Positions 49,314-58,368 of a stretch of 64,000 bases of DNA are shown here, in pieces. This DNA comes from Leucobacter aridicollis (GTDB lineage: Bacteria; Actinomycetota; Actinomycetes; Actinomycetales; Microbacteriaceae). The notes below the pieces were generated by a model. The model was not told the origin of the DNA. It saw only the letters and a program-made list of their open reading frames with translations, and did not search any database. Where the stretch lies: NCBI RefSeq assembly GCF_013409595.1, contig NZ_JACCBD010000001.1, forward strand, positions 744,001-808,000, given 5' to 3'. Every line of letters starts with the position of its first letter. Positions within the stretch are counted from its first letter, which is position 1. The translations under genes were made by a program, and so were the position numbers.

Positions 49314-51028
49314 ATAGGAAATTCCTGCTTCCGGCCACGCTCCTCGTTGGCGGCCTGATCCTCACCGGTTGCACGGCGGTCCCAGCCGAATCCGGCGAAA
49401 AACCGAGCGCCGCTGCGACGGCGCAGCCATCGACCGAGTCCGTCGAACCCGTGCTCACAGGTGAACTCACGCCCGCCGAGGTCATGGCTGAGAACGCCGA
49501 CTACACGACGTTCAACACCGACGAGTGGGATGAATCCGACGCGATAGACGTGACGCTCTCGGGCACCACAGCGACAGTGGCGGGCGGGACAGGCGGCGTC
49601 ACCGCGAACGGCTCGACCGTCAGTATCACTGCCGCGGGGGTGTACCGGCTCACCGGCAATTTCGAGGGTGGCATTGTCGTCGCTGCGCCCGACGACGCCG
49701 AGGTCGTGCTTCTGCTTGACGGGGTGACGGTCGCCAACGCCAGCGGCGCGGCGATCGACGTGCAGTCGGCCGATGACGTCGCGATCCACCTCGCGAACGG
49801 AAGTTCAAATACAGTCTCGGACGCGGCGAGCTACACCGCCGACGCCGACGCGAACGCAGCAATCTCCGCGGCGAGCGACCTCACGATTTCGGGATCGGGC
49901 TCCCTGGAAGTGACTGGCAAGGGCGGGCACGGAATTAAGTCGACAGACGATCTCGTGATTCTCGACGGAACACTCGAAGTCACGGCGGCGGAGGACGCGC
50001 TGCGCGGCAAGGATGCGCTCGTCGTTGAGGGCGGCACGCTCACGCTTCGGGCGACCTCTGGCGATGGCATGAAGGCGAAAGGCGACGATGGCGAGAGCGA
50101 CGCAAGCGCGATCGACTGGACGACGGGCTACACCTATGTGTCGGGCGGCACGATCGCCATAGACGCGGGCGACGACGGCATTCAGTCTTTTACCGACACT
50201 GTGCTCACAGGCGGCACTGTCTCCGTCGCGGCCGCTGACGATGGGGTGAAAGCCGAGGCCATCGTGTCGATCGGAGAGAGCTCAGGCATTCCAGCGCCGA
50301 CGGTCACCGTCACGACGTCGAACGAAGGGATCGAGGCCGCGAACATCGGTATCGGCGGTGGAGTCGTCAGCGTGACCGCGACCGACGACGGCCTCAACGC
50401 GTCGGGGAACGCCGAACTCCAAGCCCGCATCGATGGGACCGAGGCGACCGCAGACGGGGCAGGCGAGTTTGGCAACTCGGGGGAGCGGCTAGAGATTGCT
50501 GGAGGAACCGTCACCGTCGACGCGGAAGGCGACGGGCTCGACTCCAACGGGGACCTCACGATCAGCGGCGGTGAGACCGTGGTCTACGGTCCCACCCGAG
50601 GTGGCAACGGGTCGCTCGACGCGAACGGCGAACTCACGGTCTCCGGCGGCACTGTCACGACTTACGGGCCGAACAGCATGGAGCAGACGCCGAGCGTCGG
50701 CGACGCGGGGTGGGTGCTCGTGCCCGCCGCGCTCGCCGCCGGACAGCAGGCGCAGCTCGTCGATGAGAGCGGCGCGGTCGTCGCCGAACTCTCAGCGAAG
50801 AAGGTGGCCGCGAACATTATCTTCGCGTCGACCGCGATCTCCGCGGGTGACACCTATTCGGTGATCGCGGGCGGCGAGACCCTCGGCGACGCGGTCGCCG
50901 GCGAGGGCGGCATGGGCGGTCCCGGCGCCATGGGCGGCCCAGGCGAGATGGGGCCGGGTGGCCCCGGTGGGGCGGAAGGCATGCCAGGTGGTGGCGAGCC
51001 GCCCGCACGTCCTGGCGAGGACAGCTAG
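49310..51028 (+). CDS. carbohydrate-binding (Cthe_2159-like) beta-helix lipoprotein
   Basis: A 572-residue exported lipoprotein (lipobox LILTGC, Cys near residue 21). The body is a parallel beta-helix-type repeat rich in ITAAGVYRLTGNFEGGIVV, GGTLTLRATSGDGMKAKGD, GDDGIQSF and GDGLDSNGDLTISGG turns, matching DUF4353/Cthe_2159, whose founder binds cellulose and pectin acids. The last about 45 residues are Gly/Pro/Met-rich and probably disordered. With VTC and DUF4956 partners, an envelope polymer-binding role is inferred. Confidence 0.82.
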   Translation: MNRKFLLPATLLVGGLILTGCTAVPAESGEKPSAAATAQPSTESVEPVLTGELTPAEVMAENADYTTFNTDEWDESDAIDVTLSGTTATVAGGTGGVTANGSTVSITAAGVYRLTGNFEGGIVVAAPDDAEVVLLLDGVTVANASGAAIDVQSADDVAIHLANGSSNTVSDAASYTADADANAAISAASDLTISGSGSLEVTGKGGHGIKSTDDLVILDGTLEVTAAEDALRGKDALVVEGGTLTLRATSGDGMKAKGDDGESDASAIDWTTGYTYVSGGTIAIDAGDDGIQSFTDTVLTGGTVSVAAADDGVKAEAIVSIGESSGIPAPTVTVTTSNEGIEAANIGIGGGVVSVTATDDGLNASGNAELQARIDGTEATADGAGEFGNSGERLEIAGGTVTVDAEGDGLDSNGDLTISGGETVVYGPTRGGNGSLDANGELTVSGGTVTTYGPNSMEQTPSVGDAGWVLVPAALAAGQQAQLVDESGAVVAELSAKKVAANIIFASTAISAGDTYSVIAGGETLGDAVAGEGGMGGPGAMGGPGEMGPGGPGGAEGMPGGGEPPARPGEDS

Positions 51029-51059
51029 CGTCGTCGGGTGGCGTCCGCGGGACCGTCCA

Positions 51060-51109
51060 AAGCGGCGAGGGGTCCCCAGAGCATTCGCTCCGGGGACCCC
51101 TCGCCGCTT
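51060..51109. terminator. perfect 18-bp hairpin between convergent genes
   Basis: aagcggcgaggggtcccc (51060-51077) and its exact complement (51092-51109) flank a 14-base loop. It begins 32 bases after the lipoprotein stop and ends 25 bases before the convergent surface-protein gene end; it can serve both. Confidence 0.85.
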
Positions 51110-51133
51110 GCAGTGTGGGCGAGGTCGGCCGGA

Positions 51134-53038
51134 CTAGTTGTCGGCAAGCCCCATGTTCCGGCGGGCAAGCGCGATGCCCGCACCGCCAGCGACGATGATG
51201 CCCGCGGCGAGGAAGCCGAGGTAGATGGGAGCCATGCCGCCCGTCTTCGTCAACATATCCTGGTCCTCGTCAGGCACGTCCGTCGGGGCGGTCGGATCGG
51301 CGGGGGCAGTCGGGGTTGTTGGCGTCGTCGGATCGGTGGGGTCAGTCGGCTCAGTCGGTTCAGTCGGGACCGTCGGATCCGCGGGCTCGTTCACGACGAG
51401 CGCATACTCCCGCGAGTCCTCACCGAAGGCGTCGGTCACCTTGACGGTGAAGCTGTACGTGCCCGCAGCGGTCGGGGTGCCCGAGAGGGTACCGTCGGCT
51501 GCGTCCAGCGCCATGCCTGCTGGCAGCCCGGTTACGACGACGTCAGCCTCGTCGGCGAGCTCCCACGCGAGGTCGTCCTGGCCGGTCGCCGTAATGACGA
51601 CGGCGGGGTACTCCTCGTCGACGGTACCGTCGGCGAGCGGTCCCTCGAACGTGATCTTCGGGTCCGGAGCGGTGATGCTGGCCGCGGCGCTTGCGCCGTG
51701 CTGGCCCCAGAAGTCGTCGTAGTAGCGGACGCGGTACTCGGACTTCACTGCCTCGGGGGTGGCGACGACATCGAGCTGCTCGAAGGTCGCGCCCTCGATA
51801 TCGGTCCAGGTCTCGCCGTCCGTCGACTCCTGCCAGTTGACCCCGCCGCCGCGGCTCGGCTTGATCCCGAGGGCTTCGGTCTGGAACCTGACGGTCTCGC
51901 CCGGTGCCTCAACCGCGACGTCCTCCGGGTCGGTCACGCTCGGAGCGTTGACAATGCTGACCGTGCTGCCCTTCTCCGCGTTGCTCCAGCCGGCGTTCGC
52001 CGACAGCAAGTCACGGGTGACAGGGTTGGTATTGATCGAGAATGGCGCGTTCGGCATGACACGCACGCTTTCGGAACGCTCGCCCGTGGCGTGATCGGCG
52101 GCCATGAGGTAATCCCAGTAGGGAACGTTGCCGAACGAGCGGTCCAGGTCGTCGAATCCGACAGTCTCGTGCATGACGTTGCCGACACCGATGAGCGAGC
52201 TGAGCTCGCCTGTCGCCGGGTTGAACACGCCAAGCTTCGATCCCGACGAGTCGGCGAAGTAGACGCGCTCGTCGGTCGTGTCGACGCTAAAGCTTGCGAC
52301 TGAGCTGACGCCAGGCAGTGTGAAGGACGCCTGCTGCTCGAGCGTGACAGGGTCGAGCTTGTAGACGGTGTTGCCCTGGCCAACGAGCAGGGTTGATTCG
52401 TCGTCGATGAGTGCGAGGCCGTAGAAGTTCTGCTGCGGCAGTTCGGTGCTGGCGAGCACCTCGCCCGAGTGCGCGTCGATGCGGTCGACGTCTCCGTTCA
52501 GTCCGAGCACGTACAGTGTGCTGCCGTCCGCCGAAACGATGATCTCTTGGATACTGTCGGGCGCAGCGGCGAAGGTGCCAACGTACGCGCCTGACACGAG
52601 GTCTACGACGCCGACGCCAACAGACCAGTACTGCGCCTCGGCCGAGAAGTATGCCCGCGTGCCGTCCGCCGAGAGCCGGATGAACGCGCCGCCGACCGAC
52701 GGGATGTCGATGCGGTTGGCGACCTCGCGGGTCGCCAGGTCGATGACCACGAACTCGCTGAGATCGCGACTCACGACGTAGCCCCACTTACCGTCGGGTG
52801 ACGCGACGAAGTCGGTGGGCTGTACCTCGTCACCGATGTGTACCTCGGTCTGCAGGTCGGCGGTGAACGAGGGGGCGCCCGCGGCACGGGCCTGCGGGAA
52901 TGAGGTGATCGAGTCGTCTACTGGCTGCTCGATCGCCATCGCGGGCAGAGCGCTGCTCAGAGCGAGCGCCGTTCCGAGGATGGTGCCTGCGGCGGCTCGG
53001 GTTCGACGCGAGCGCGTCGACTGAATGGTGGTGCTCAT
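51134..53038 (-). CDS. sorted surface beta-propeller protein with Ig-like domain
   Basis: A 634-residue exported protein with a signal peptide (TRAAAGTILGTALALSSALPAMA), then a YVTN/NHL-type beta-propeller (repeats such as GKWGYVVSRDLSEFVVIDLA, GTRAYFSAEAQYWSVGVGVVD, GSTLYVLGLNGDVDRIDA), an Ig-like putative-Ig domain (LPAGMALDAADGTLSGTP) and a Pro/Thr repeat linker. The end has LTKTGG, a hydrophobic segment and RRNMGLADN, a sortase signal that departs from LPxTG. It is likely anchored to the wall and used in adhesion or environmental sensing. Confidence 0.82.
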   Translation of the reverse strand: MSTTIQSTRSRRTRAAAGTILGTALALSSALPAMAIEQPVDDSITSFPQARAAGAPSFTADLQTEVHIGDEVQPTDFVASPDGKWGYVVSRDLSEFVVIDLATREVANRIDIPSVGGAFIRLSADGTRAYFSAEAQYWSVGVGVVDLVSGAYVGTFAAAPDSIQEIIVSADGSTLYVLGLNGDVDRIDAHSGEVLASTELPQQNFYGLALIDDESTLLVGQGNTVYKLDPVTLEQQASFTLPGVSSVASFSVDTTDERVYFADSSGSKLGVFNPATGELSSLIGVGNVMHETVGFDDLDRSFGNVPYWDYLMAADHATGERSESVRVMPNAPFSINTNPVTRDLLSANAGWSNAEKGSTVSIVNAPSVTDPEDVAVEAPGETVRFQTEALGIKPSRGGGVNWQESTDGETWTDIEGATFEQLDVVATPEAVKSEYRVRYYDDFWGQHGASAAASITAPDPKITFEGPLADGTVDEEYPAVVITATGQDDLAWELADEADVVVTGLPAGMALDAADGTLSGTPTAAGTYSFTVKVTDAFGEDSREYALVVNEPADPTVPTEPTEPTDPTDPTTPTTPTAPADPTAPTDVPDEDQDMLTKTGGMAPIYLGFLAAGIIVAGGAGIALARRNMGLADN

Positions 53039-53438
53039 AGGTGTCCCTGCTTTCCCTCAGTGAATGTGGTGCGCGCCACCGAGTAGTCCTGGCTGCGTGC
53101 GGTCTGGCGGTGGCTGCAGATGGTGCACGGGGAACTGTGAGCTCATCGCTACGACATAGGCGTCCCACAAAAACGGTAAGCGCCGATTCGGCGACTGAGT
53201 AGTGCCGTGACGAGAAAGCCATGTGGCTGAGTAGTTAGCAGACCTGAATTGAGCGGCGCGGGCCCCGGTCCTGCGGCGGGACCGGGCACTGGAGCGCCCT
53301 CGCGGCAAACTCCCAGGGTCCCGTCGCCGGACCGGATCATCCCGTGCCGCAGCGCTGATGGCGGCTCGAGAAGCTAGCGGTAACGCAGCCCAGAGCGGGC
53401 GCCGCCCCACCCGGGGTACAACCAAGAGGAGCGCAACA
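53039..53438. other. 400-base gene-less divergent promoter region
   Basis: The gap separates the surface-protein start (53038, minus) from the VanY-like start (53439, plus). It holds three copies of gagtagt (near 53080, 53196 and 53228) and a hairpin cccggtcc/ggaccggg (53264-53271 with 53279-53286). I find no ORF with a ribosome site and no RNA motif. It presumably carries two divergent promoters and possibly an operator for the downstream two-component system. Confidence 0.5.
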
Positions 53439-54113
53439 GTGTCACGAGTTCCCCGAGAAACCTACGTCTCACCGCAGCAGCACGGCTTTCCGCACCCGCC
53501 GCCTGCGGTCGTCCGGCGCCGCCGCGCGGTCGCAATCGGAGCTGCAGTCATCGTGGCTACCGCGATCGCCGTCGCCGTCGTCGCGACCCTCATGACCTCG
53601 GTGACGAACATCCCAGGCATCGCACGCGCCGCCGACTCGGCCCCGTTTGGTGCCCCGAGCGCCCCGGCAGACGGAGAGACAGGCGCGATCGACATCACCG
53701 AGCCGATCTCCCCGTTCAACGAGGAGCACCCGGCGGTGAGCCGGCTCAACCCGGACCTCCGGGCCGCGATTCAGGCCGCGGCCGCGGACGCCGAGGCCGA
53801 CGGGATCCAGATCGAGCTGACCTCGGGCTGGCGCAGCGCCGATTACCAGGCCGGACTACTAAACGACGCGATCGCCGACTACGGCAGCGAGCAGGCTGCG
53901 CGAGAGTTCGTCAGCACGCCAGAGGCGTCGAAGCACGTGACCGGTGACGCCGTCGACGTCGCGCGCGTCGACCCGGCGCTGTGGATCGAACAGTACGGCA
54001 ACGCGTACGGGCTGTGCCGCGTGTTCGCCAACGAGAGCTGGCACTTCGAGCTCGCAACGTCGCCGGGCGGGGAATGCCCGCCGATGCTCGCCGACGCGAG
54101 TGAGGCGCAGTGA
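53439..54113 (+). CDS. D-Ala-D-Ala carboxypeptidase, VanY-like M15B family
   Basis: A 224-residue membrane-anchored peptidase: TM at about 29-52, then the M15B catalytic features SGWRSADYQAGLLNDAI, SKHVTGDAVDV (zinc His and Asp) and NESWHFEL (catalytic Glu and zinc His). Two Cys, one in GLCRVF and one in GGECPPM, may form a disulfide. VanY enzymes remove the terminal D-Ala of peptidoglycan pentapeptides, lowering glycopeptide targets. GTG 53439 follows AGAGGA by 8 bases. It overlaps the racemase gene by 4 bases. Confidence 0.85.
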   Translation: MSRVPRETYVSPQQHGFPHPPPAVVRRRRAVAIGAAVIVATAIAVAVVATLMTSVTNIPGIARAADSAPFGAPSAPADGETGAIDITEPISPFNEEHPAVSRLNPDLRAAIQAAAADAEADGIQIELTSGWRSADYQAGLLNDAIADYGSEQAAREFVSTPEASKHVTGDAVDVARVDPALWIEQYGNAYGLCRVFANESWHFELATSPGGECPPMLADASEAQ

Positions 54114-55261
54114 GCGTCGTGGACCGCGTGGCGGCGCCCCCGGCGCACCGCCTCGCGGAGATCTTCGTGGACCGCCGGGCAATCGCGCAAAACGTGCAGC
54201 ACTTCGCCTGGGCGACGCAGACGCCGATCATGGCCGTCGTGAAGGCCGACGGCTTCGGCCACGGCGATGTTGCCGAGATCGCGCTCGCGAACGGGGCGAC
54301 CTGGATCGGCGTGGCGACGATCCCGGAGGCGCTGCGGCTGCGCGCGCAGGGCATCGCGGCCCCGATCCTCAGCTGGCTCAACCCGATTGACGCCGATTGG
54401 GAGTCCGCGATCGCGCACCGGGTCGACGTCGCCGTCACCAGTCTCGAACAGCTCTACGCGGTGGGCGACGCAGCGCGGCCCGAGACCGGCCCCGCGAGGA
54501 TTCACCTGCACCTCGACGTCGGGATGTCGCGCGACGGGGCTCCGAGCGACATCTGGTCGGCGCTGTGTGTCGCCGCCCGCGCGCTCGAGGACGCCGGGCG
54601 CGTGCGGGTCATCGGCATCATGGGCCACCTCTCGGTCGCCGACGACCCGACGAGCACGCAGAACGACGTCGAGCGGTTGCGGTTCGTGAACGGCGTGCGC
54701 GTGGCGCACGCCCGGGGTCTCGCGCCGAGCGAGCTGCATCTCGCGGCGACGGCTGGGGCGCTGCACCGGCCTGACGCCCGGTTCACGCTCAGCCGCGTCG
54801 GCGCCGGGCTCTACGGGATCGATCCGGCGGGCATCGCCCCGCTCATCCCCGCCCTGACGCTCACGGCCCCCGTCGCGCAACTGCGCCGCGTTGCCGCGAA
54901 CGTCGGCGTCGGGTACGGGCACGACTACACGACTCGGGAGGCGACCACGCTCGCCGTGCTGCCGATCGGGTACGGAGACGGGCTGCCGCGCGCCGCGCAG
55001 GGCAGTGCAGAGGTGACTATTCGAGGACGCAGGTATCCGGTAGTGGGAAGGATTTCGATGGATCAGATTGTTGTTGACGTTGGCGATGCCGCGGTGGAGC
55101 TCGGGGATGTCGCGCTCGTGATGGGGCCGGGCTCGCGACACGAGCCGACCGCCAAGGAATGGGCGACGTGGTCGAACACGATCGAGCACGAGCTGGTCAC
55201 GCGCCTTGGCGTGCGCAGCAGCCGGGTGCTCCGCACCGCGGACGCGAGGTGGGCGCGATGA
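54110..55261 (+). CDS. alr: alanine racemase (accessory, in van-like operon)
   Basis: A 383-residue PLP-dependent fold III racemase: PLP lysine Lys45 in VVKADGFGHG, catalytic Tyr269 in GVGYGHDY, MDQ at 317-319 and GHLSVADDP near 172-180. The canonical VVKANAYGHG is altered to KADGFGHG. It makes D-Ala (or possibly D-Ser, as VanT does) for the adjacent ligase. It is soluble, unlike the membrane-anchored VanT. It overlaps both neighbours by ATGA. Confidence 0.85.
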   Translation: MSVVDRVAAPPAHRLAEIFVDRRAIAQNVQHFAWATQTPIMAVVKADGFGHGDVAEIALANGATWIGVATIPEALRLRAQGIAAPILSWLNPIDADWESAIAHRVDVAVTSLEQLYAVGDAARPETGPARIHLHLDVGMSRDGAPSDIWSALCVAARALEDAGRVRVIGIMGHLSVADDPTSTQNDVERLRFVNGVRVAHARGLAPSELHLAATAGALHRPDARFTLSRVGAGLYGIDPAGIAPLIPALTLTAPVAQLRRVAANVGVGYGHDYTTREATTLAVLPIGYGDGLPRAAQGSAEVTIRGRRYPVVGRISMDQIVVDVGDAAVELGDVALVMGPGSRHEPTAKEWATWSNTIEHELVTRLGVRSSRVLRTADARWAR

Positions 55262-56232
55262 GCCGGGCGCGGCACGTGCTCGTGCTCGGCGGCGGCGCGG
55301 GCGCGGAGCACGACGTGTCGATCGGTTCCGCAGCGGCGGTGCGTGAGGCGCTGCTCGCGAGCGGCCACCTGGTGACCGGGCTCACGATTCGGCGCGACGG
55401 CGGCTGGGAGACGATTTCGGGCGCCCAGATCGGGATCGCGGCCGCGATCCAGCGCCTGTCCGAGAGCGACGTCGTCTTCCCTGCCCTCCACGGCGAGGGG
55501 ACCGAGGACGGCACGGTCGCCGGCCTCCTCGAGATGACGGGCGTGCCGTACGTCGGCTCGGGTGTCCGTGCGGGCGCCCTCGCGATGGACAAGTGGGCGT
55601 CGAAGCTCATCGCCGAGCGGCTCGGGATCGCGACGGCGCGGGGCGTGCTCATCGACGGCGAGGACGAGCACGGCGACCCTGCCGCCGTGCGGCTGCCCGT
55701 GGTGGTCAAGCCCGTCGCCTCGGGGTCGAGCTACGGTGCTGCCAGGGTCGAGCGCGCCCAGGACCTGGGGCCGGCCATCGCTGCGGCTCAGGCCTACGAC
55801 CCCCGCGTACTCGTCGAGGAATTCGTGATCGCGCGGGAGATCGATGTCGCCGTCATGCGACGCGCGGACGGTGAGCTTCACGTCGCGCCGCCGCTCGAGA
55901 TCGGCAAGGACACGGAGCGGCTCTTCGACACCGCGCTGAAGTATGACGCAGCCCCCGACTTCCGCGTGCCCGCGCAGATCTCCGCGGAGGTCCGGGCCCG
56001 GCTGAACGCCGCGGCGAAGGCAATCTTTCAGGCGCTCGGCTGCGCGGGCGTTGCCCGCGTCGACTTCTTCGTGCGGGGCGACGAGATCATCTTCAACGAG
56101 ATCAACACGATGCCGGGAATGACCGAGCATTCGCAGGTGCCGCGTATGTTTGCTGTAGACGGTGTCACGTTCCCGGAGCTGACCGCCAGGCTTGTGGCGG
56201 CGGCCTACGCGCGCGACGCCAGGAGGAGTTAG
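55258..56232 (+). CDS. ddl: D-alanine-D-alanine ligase-family ATP-grasp enzyme
   Basis: A 324-residue ATP-grasp ligase: GGGAGAEHDVS with Glu17 that binds the first D-Ala, HGEGTEDG at 79-86, KPVASGSSYG at 151-160 and NEINTMPG at 280-287. The omega-loop has Lys228-Tyr229 (ALKYDAAPDF), as in D-Ala-D-Ala ligases rather than the His found in D-Ala-D-Lac ligases, so it probably makes D-Ala-D-Ala or D-Ala-D-Ser. It may be a second, inducible Ddl. Overlaps the racemase by 4 bases. Confidence 0.83.
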   Translation: MSRARHVLVLGGGAGAEHDVSIGSAAAVREALLASGHLVTGLTIRRDGGWETISGAQIGIAAAIQRLSESDVVFPALHGEGTEDGTVAGLLEMTGVPYVGSGVRAGALAMDKWASKLIAERLGIATARGVLIDGEDEHGDPAAVRLPVVVKPVASGSSYGAARVERAQDLGPAIAAAQAYDPRVLVEEFVIAREIDVAVMRRADGELHVAPPLEIGKDTERLFDTALKYDAAPDFRVPAQISAEVRARLNAAAKAIFQALGCAGVARVDFFVRGDEIIFNEINTMPGMTEHSQVPRMFAVDGVTFPELTARLVAAAYARDARRS

Positions 56233-56239
56233 GAACGCA

Positions 56240-56923
56240 ATGCTGAAGATTCTCGTGGTCGAAGACAGCCCCGAGCTCGCGCAGGCCTACCGGCTTGCCT
56301 TGAGCCAGCGCGGTCACGAGGTGCAGATCGAGGCGACGGGCGCCGGCGGTGCGCGCGCGGCGATCGCGGACGCCCCCGATGTGGTACTGCTCGACCTGAT
56401 GCTGCCCGACATCGACGGGTTCAGCGTGTGCCGGCATATCCGCCAGGACTCGGACGTGCCGATCATCATGCTCACCGCGCGCGACGACGATGGCGACATC
56501 ATCGGCGGCCTGGACTCCGGCGCCGACGATTACGTCGTGAAGCCCGTGTCACCCGGCGTGCTCGAGGCGCGCATCCGCGCCGTCGTGCGGAGCCGGCAGC
56601 AAGCAACGAGCGAGGCGTCGCCCGCGACGGCGCTCGAGTACGCCGGGCTGCGGGTGGACCTCGGCTCGCTCGTCGTGACGCGTGACGGGGAGGAGCTTGA
56701 GCTCTCGCCGAACGAGCTCCGCCTCCTCATCGTGCTGCTCGAGCATCAGGGGCAGGTGCTCAGCCGTGAGCAGCTGCTTGAGCGCGCGTGGGGCGCGGCC
56801 GAGGCGGGGGATCTCAGACTGGTGAACGCGGCGGTGCAGCGGCTCAGGCTGAAAATCGAGCAGGATCCCGCGGACCCGCAGCTGCTGCGCACCGTCCGCG
56901 GCTTCGGTTACAGGCTCGGCTGA
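56240..56923 (+). CDS. OmpR-type response regulator (VanR-like)
   Basis: A 227-residue regulator: receiver Asp52 in LLDLMLPDIDGF, Lys in VVKPVSPG, and winged-helix output (LELSPNELRLLIVLLEHQG to LLRTVRGFGYRLG). AGGAG precedes the ATG at 56240 (7 bases after the ligase stop). Its position between a D-Ala ligase and a kinase matches VanR in van operons. It is likely the transcriptional control for the cluster, but homology to VanR specifically is not proven. Confidence 0.85.
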   Translation: MLKILVVEDSPELAQAYRLALSQRGHEVQIEATGAGGARAAIADAPDVVLLDLMLPDIDGFSVCRHIRQDSDVPIIMLTARDDDGDIIGGLDSGADDYVVKPVSPGVLEARIRAVVRSRQQATSEASPATALEYAGLRVDLGSLVVTRDGEELELSPNELRLLIVLLEHQGQVLSREQLLERAWGAAEAGDLRLVNAAVQRLRLKIEQDPADPQLLRTVRGFGYRLG

Positions 56924-58353
56924 TGCGCACCAAGCGGTGGCGCCCCACGCTGAGTACCCGGATCACGCTGACGCTCGTCGCGGTCGCGGTCGGCGTGGCC
57001 GCGATCACCGCGGGCACGCTCGTGTGGAACGCGCGCCTCATCATCCTTGAGTCGCGGCAGGCCGCGATCTTCGACGTGCTGCGGGTCGAGGCGAAGATGA
57101 GCGTGGACGCGTTGCCCGAGACACCGAGTGAAGCAGACCTCACGGCCGCGTCCGAGGAGTTCTCGGTTCCCGCGGTGCTCATCAATCTGCGCACGGGGGA
57201 GAACGGCGGCACGCTGCTCATCGACGACATCCCCGAGTACCTCGTGCAGACGCTTGTCGACGGTGGCGGCGTCTCCGCGTACGAGCGTGAGACGCGCTAC
57301 GGGTTTCTCACGTTCACCGCGGGAACCGTGGTCGATGCTGGCGACGGTGGAGACCAGATCGCAGCTTTTGGCGTGTTCGACATGCAGACGCAACAGGAGG
57401 AGATCGACAGGCTCGTGAACCTCGGCGTCTCGGTCGGGCTCATCTTCGTTGCCGCGGCAGCGGTCATCGGGCTCGTTGTCGGGCGGCAGCTGGGTCGGCC
57501 CCTTGAGAGCCTCGTCGAGGTCGCCGACGGTCTCGGAACCCCCGACCAGTCGCCCGTGGTCGATACCGGCTACCCCGACGTGAACGCCGTGCTTGACGCG
57601 ATGCGAAACTCCGAGGCTCGACTGCACACCACCATCGGCCAGCTCGAACACAGCGAGGCGACCGCCCGCCAGCTCGTGGCCGACGTCGCCCACGAACTTC
57701 GGACGCCGCTCGCCACGCTCGTCGCGGTCTCAGAGATCCTCGCCGACACGGAATCCGCGACCCCCGAGAACCGGAGCGAAGCCGGGCAGATCGCAGCGCG
57801 CAGCGCGACGCACCTGACGACGCTCACGAACGACATTCTTGAGCTCTCGCGGTTCGATTCGAATAAGGCCGACGTGGTGCGGGAACCCGTCGAGATCACG
57901 GAGCTCTGGCGAGACCTCGCCGAGAATCGGCAGTGGGAGGACGTGGCCTTCGATCTGTACGGCGACCCCATCGTGAACACGGACGAGGTGCGGCTCCGGC
58001 TCATCGTGTCGAATCTCGTGACAAACGCGCTCCGACACGGCGCCCCGCCAGTCGAAGTCACCGTGTGGAATCAGGACGGCACACTCACGCTCACCGTCGC
58101 CGACGGCGGCCCGGGCGTCGCAGACGAGCACGAGGCGCAGGTGTTCAAGCGGTTCTACCAGGCGAGTTCCTCGCGCTCGGGGAGCGAGAGCAGCGGGCTC
58201 GGCCTCGCGATCGTACGCGAGAATGCGCGGCTGCTCGGCGGCGACGCCTGGCTCACCCAAACGGCCGGCACCGTGTTCGCCGTGTGGATCCCGACCGGCA
58301 TGCCGCAGGCGGCTGGCTCGAATGGCGGCGGCTCCGGCGGTGAGACCGCGTAG
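56923..58353 (+). CDS. sensor histidine kinase (VanS-like)
   Basis: A 476-residue kinase: TM1 at about 15-35, an extracytoplasmic sensor of about 130 residues, TM2 at about 167-187, HAMP, HisKA with His257 (DVAHELRTPLATL), N-box VSNLVTNALRHGA and G-boxes VADGGPGV and SGLGLAIV. The ATG overlaps the regulator stop as TGATG. It probably senses a cell-wall signal for the upstream cell-wall genes. Confidence 0.86.
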   Translation: MRTKRWRPTLSTRITLTLVAVAVGVAAITAGTLVWNARLIILESRQAAIFDVLRVEAKMSVDALPETPSEADLTAASEEFSVPAVLINLRTGENGGTLLIDDIPEYLVQTLVDGGGVSAYERETRYGFLTFTAGTVVDAGDGGDQIAAFGVFDMQTQQEEIDRLVNLGVSVGLIFVAAAAVIGLVVGRQLGRPLESLVEVADGLGTPDQSPVVDTGYPDVNAVLDAMRNSEARLHTTIGQLEHSEATARQLVADVAHELRTPLATLVAVSEILADTESATPENRSEAGQIAARSATHLTTLTNDILELSRFDSNKADVVREPVEITELWRDLAENRQWEDVAFDLYGDPIVNTDEVRLRLIVSNLVTNALRHGAPPVEVTVWNQDGTLTLTVADGGPGVADEHEAQVFKRFYQASSSRSGSESSGLGLAIVRENARLLGGDAWLTQTAGTVFAVWIPTGMPQAAGSNGGGSGGETA

Positions 58354-58368
58354 CCGCCGCCGGCGCGG

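Noticed and set aside
53439..56232. True D-Ala-D-Lac vancomycin-resistance operon (vanHAX type)
   Set aside because: No VanH or VanX gene, and the ligase keeps Lys-Tyr in the omega-loop.
57840..57870. GGTTCGATTCGAAT looks like a tRNA T-arm
   Set aside because: It lies inside the kinase coding sequence and no acceptor or anticodon stem can be built around it.
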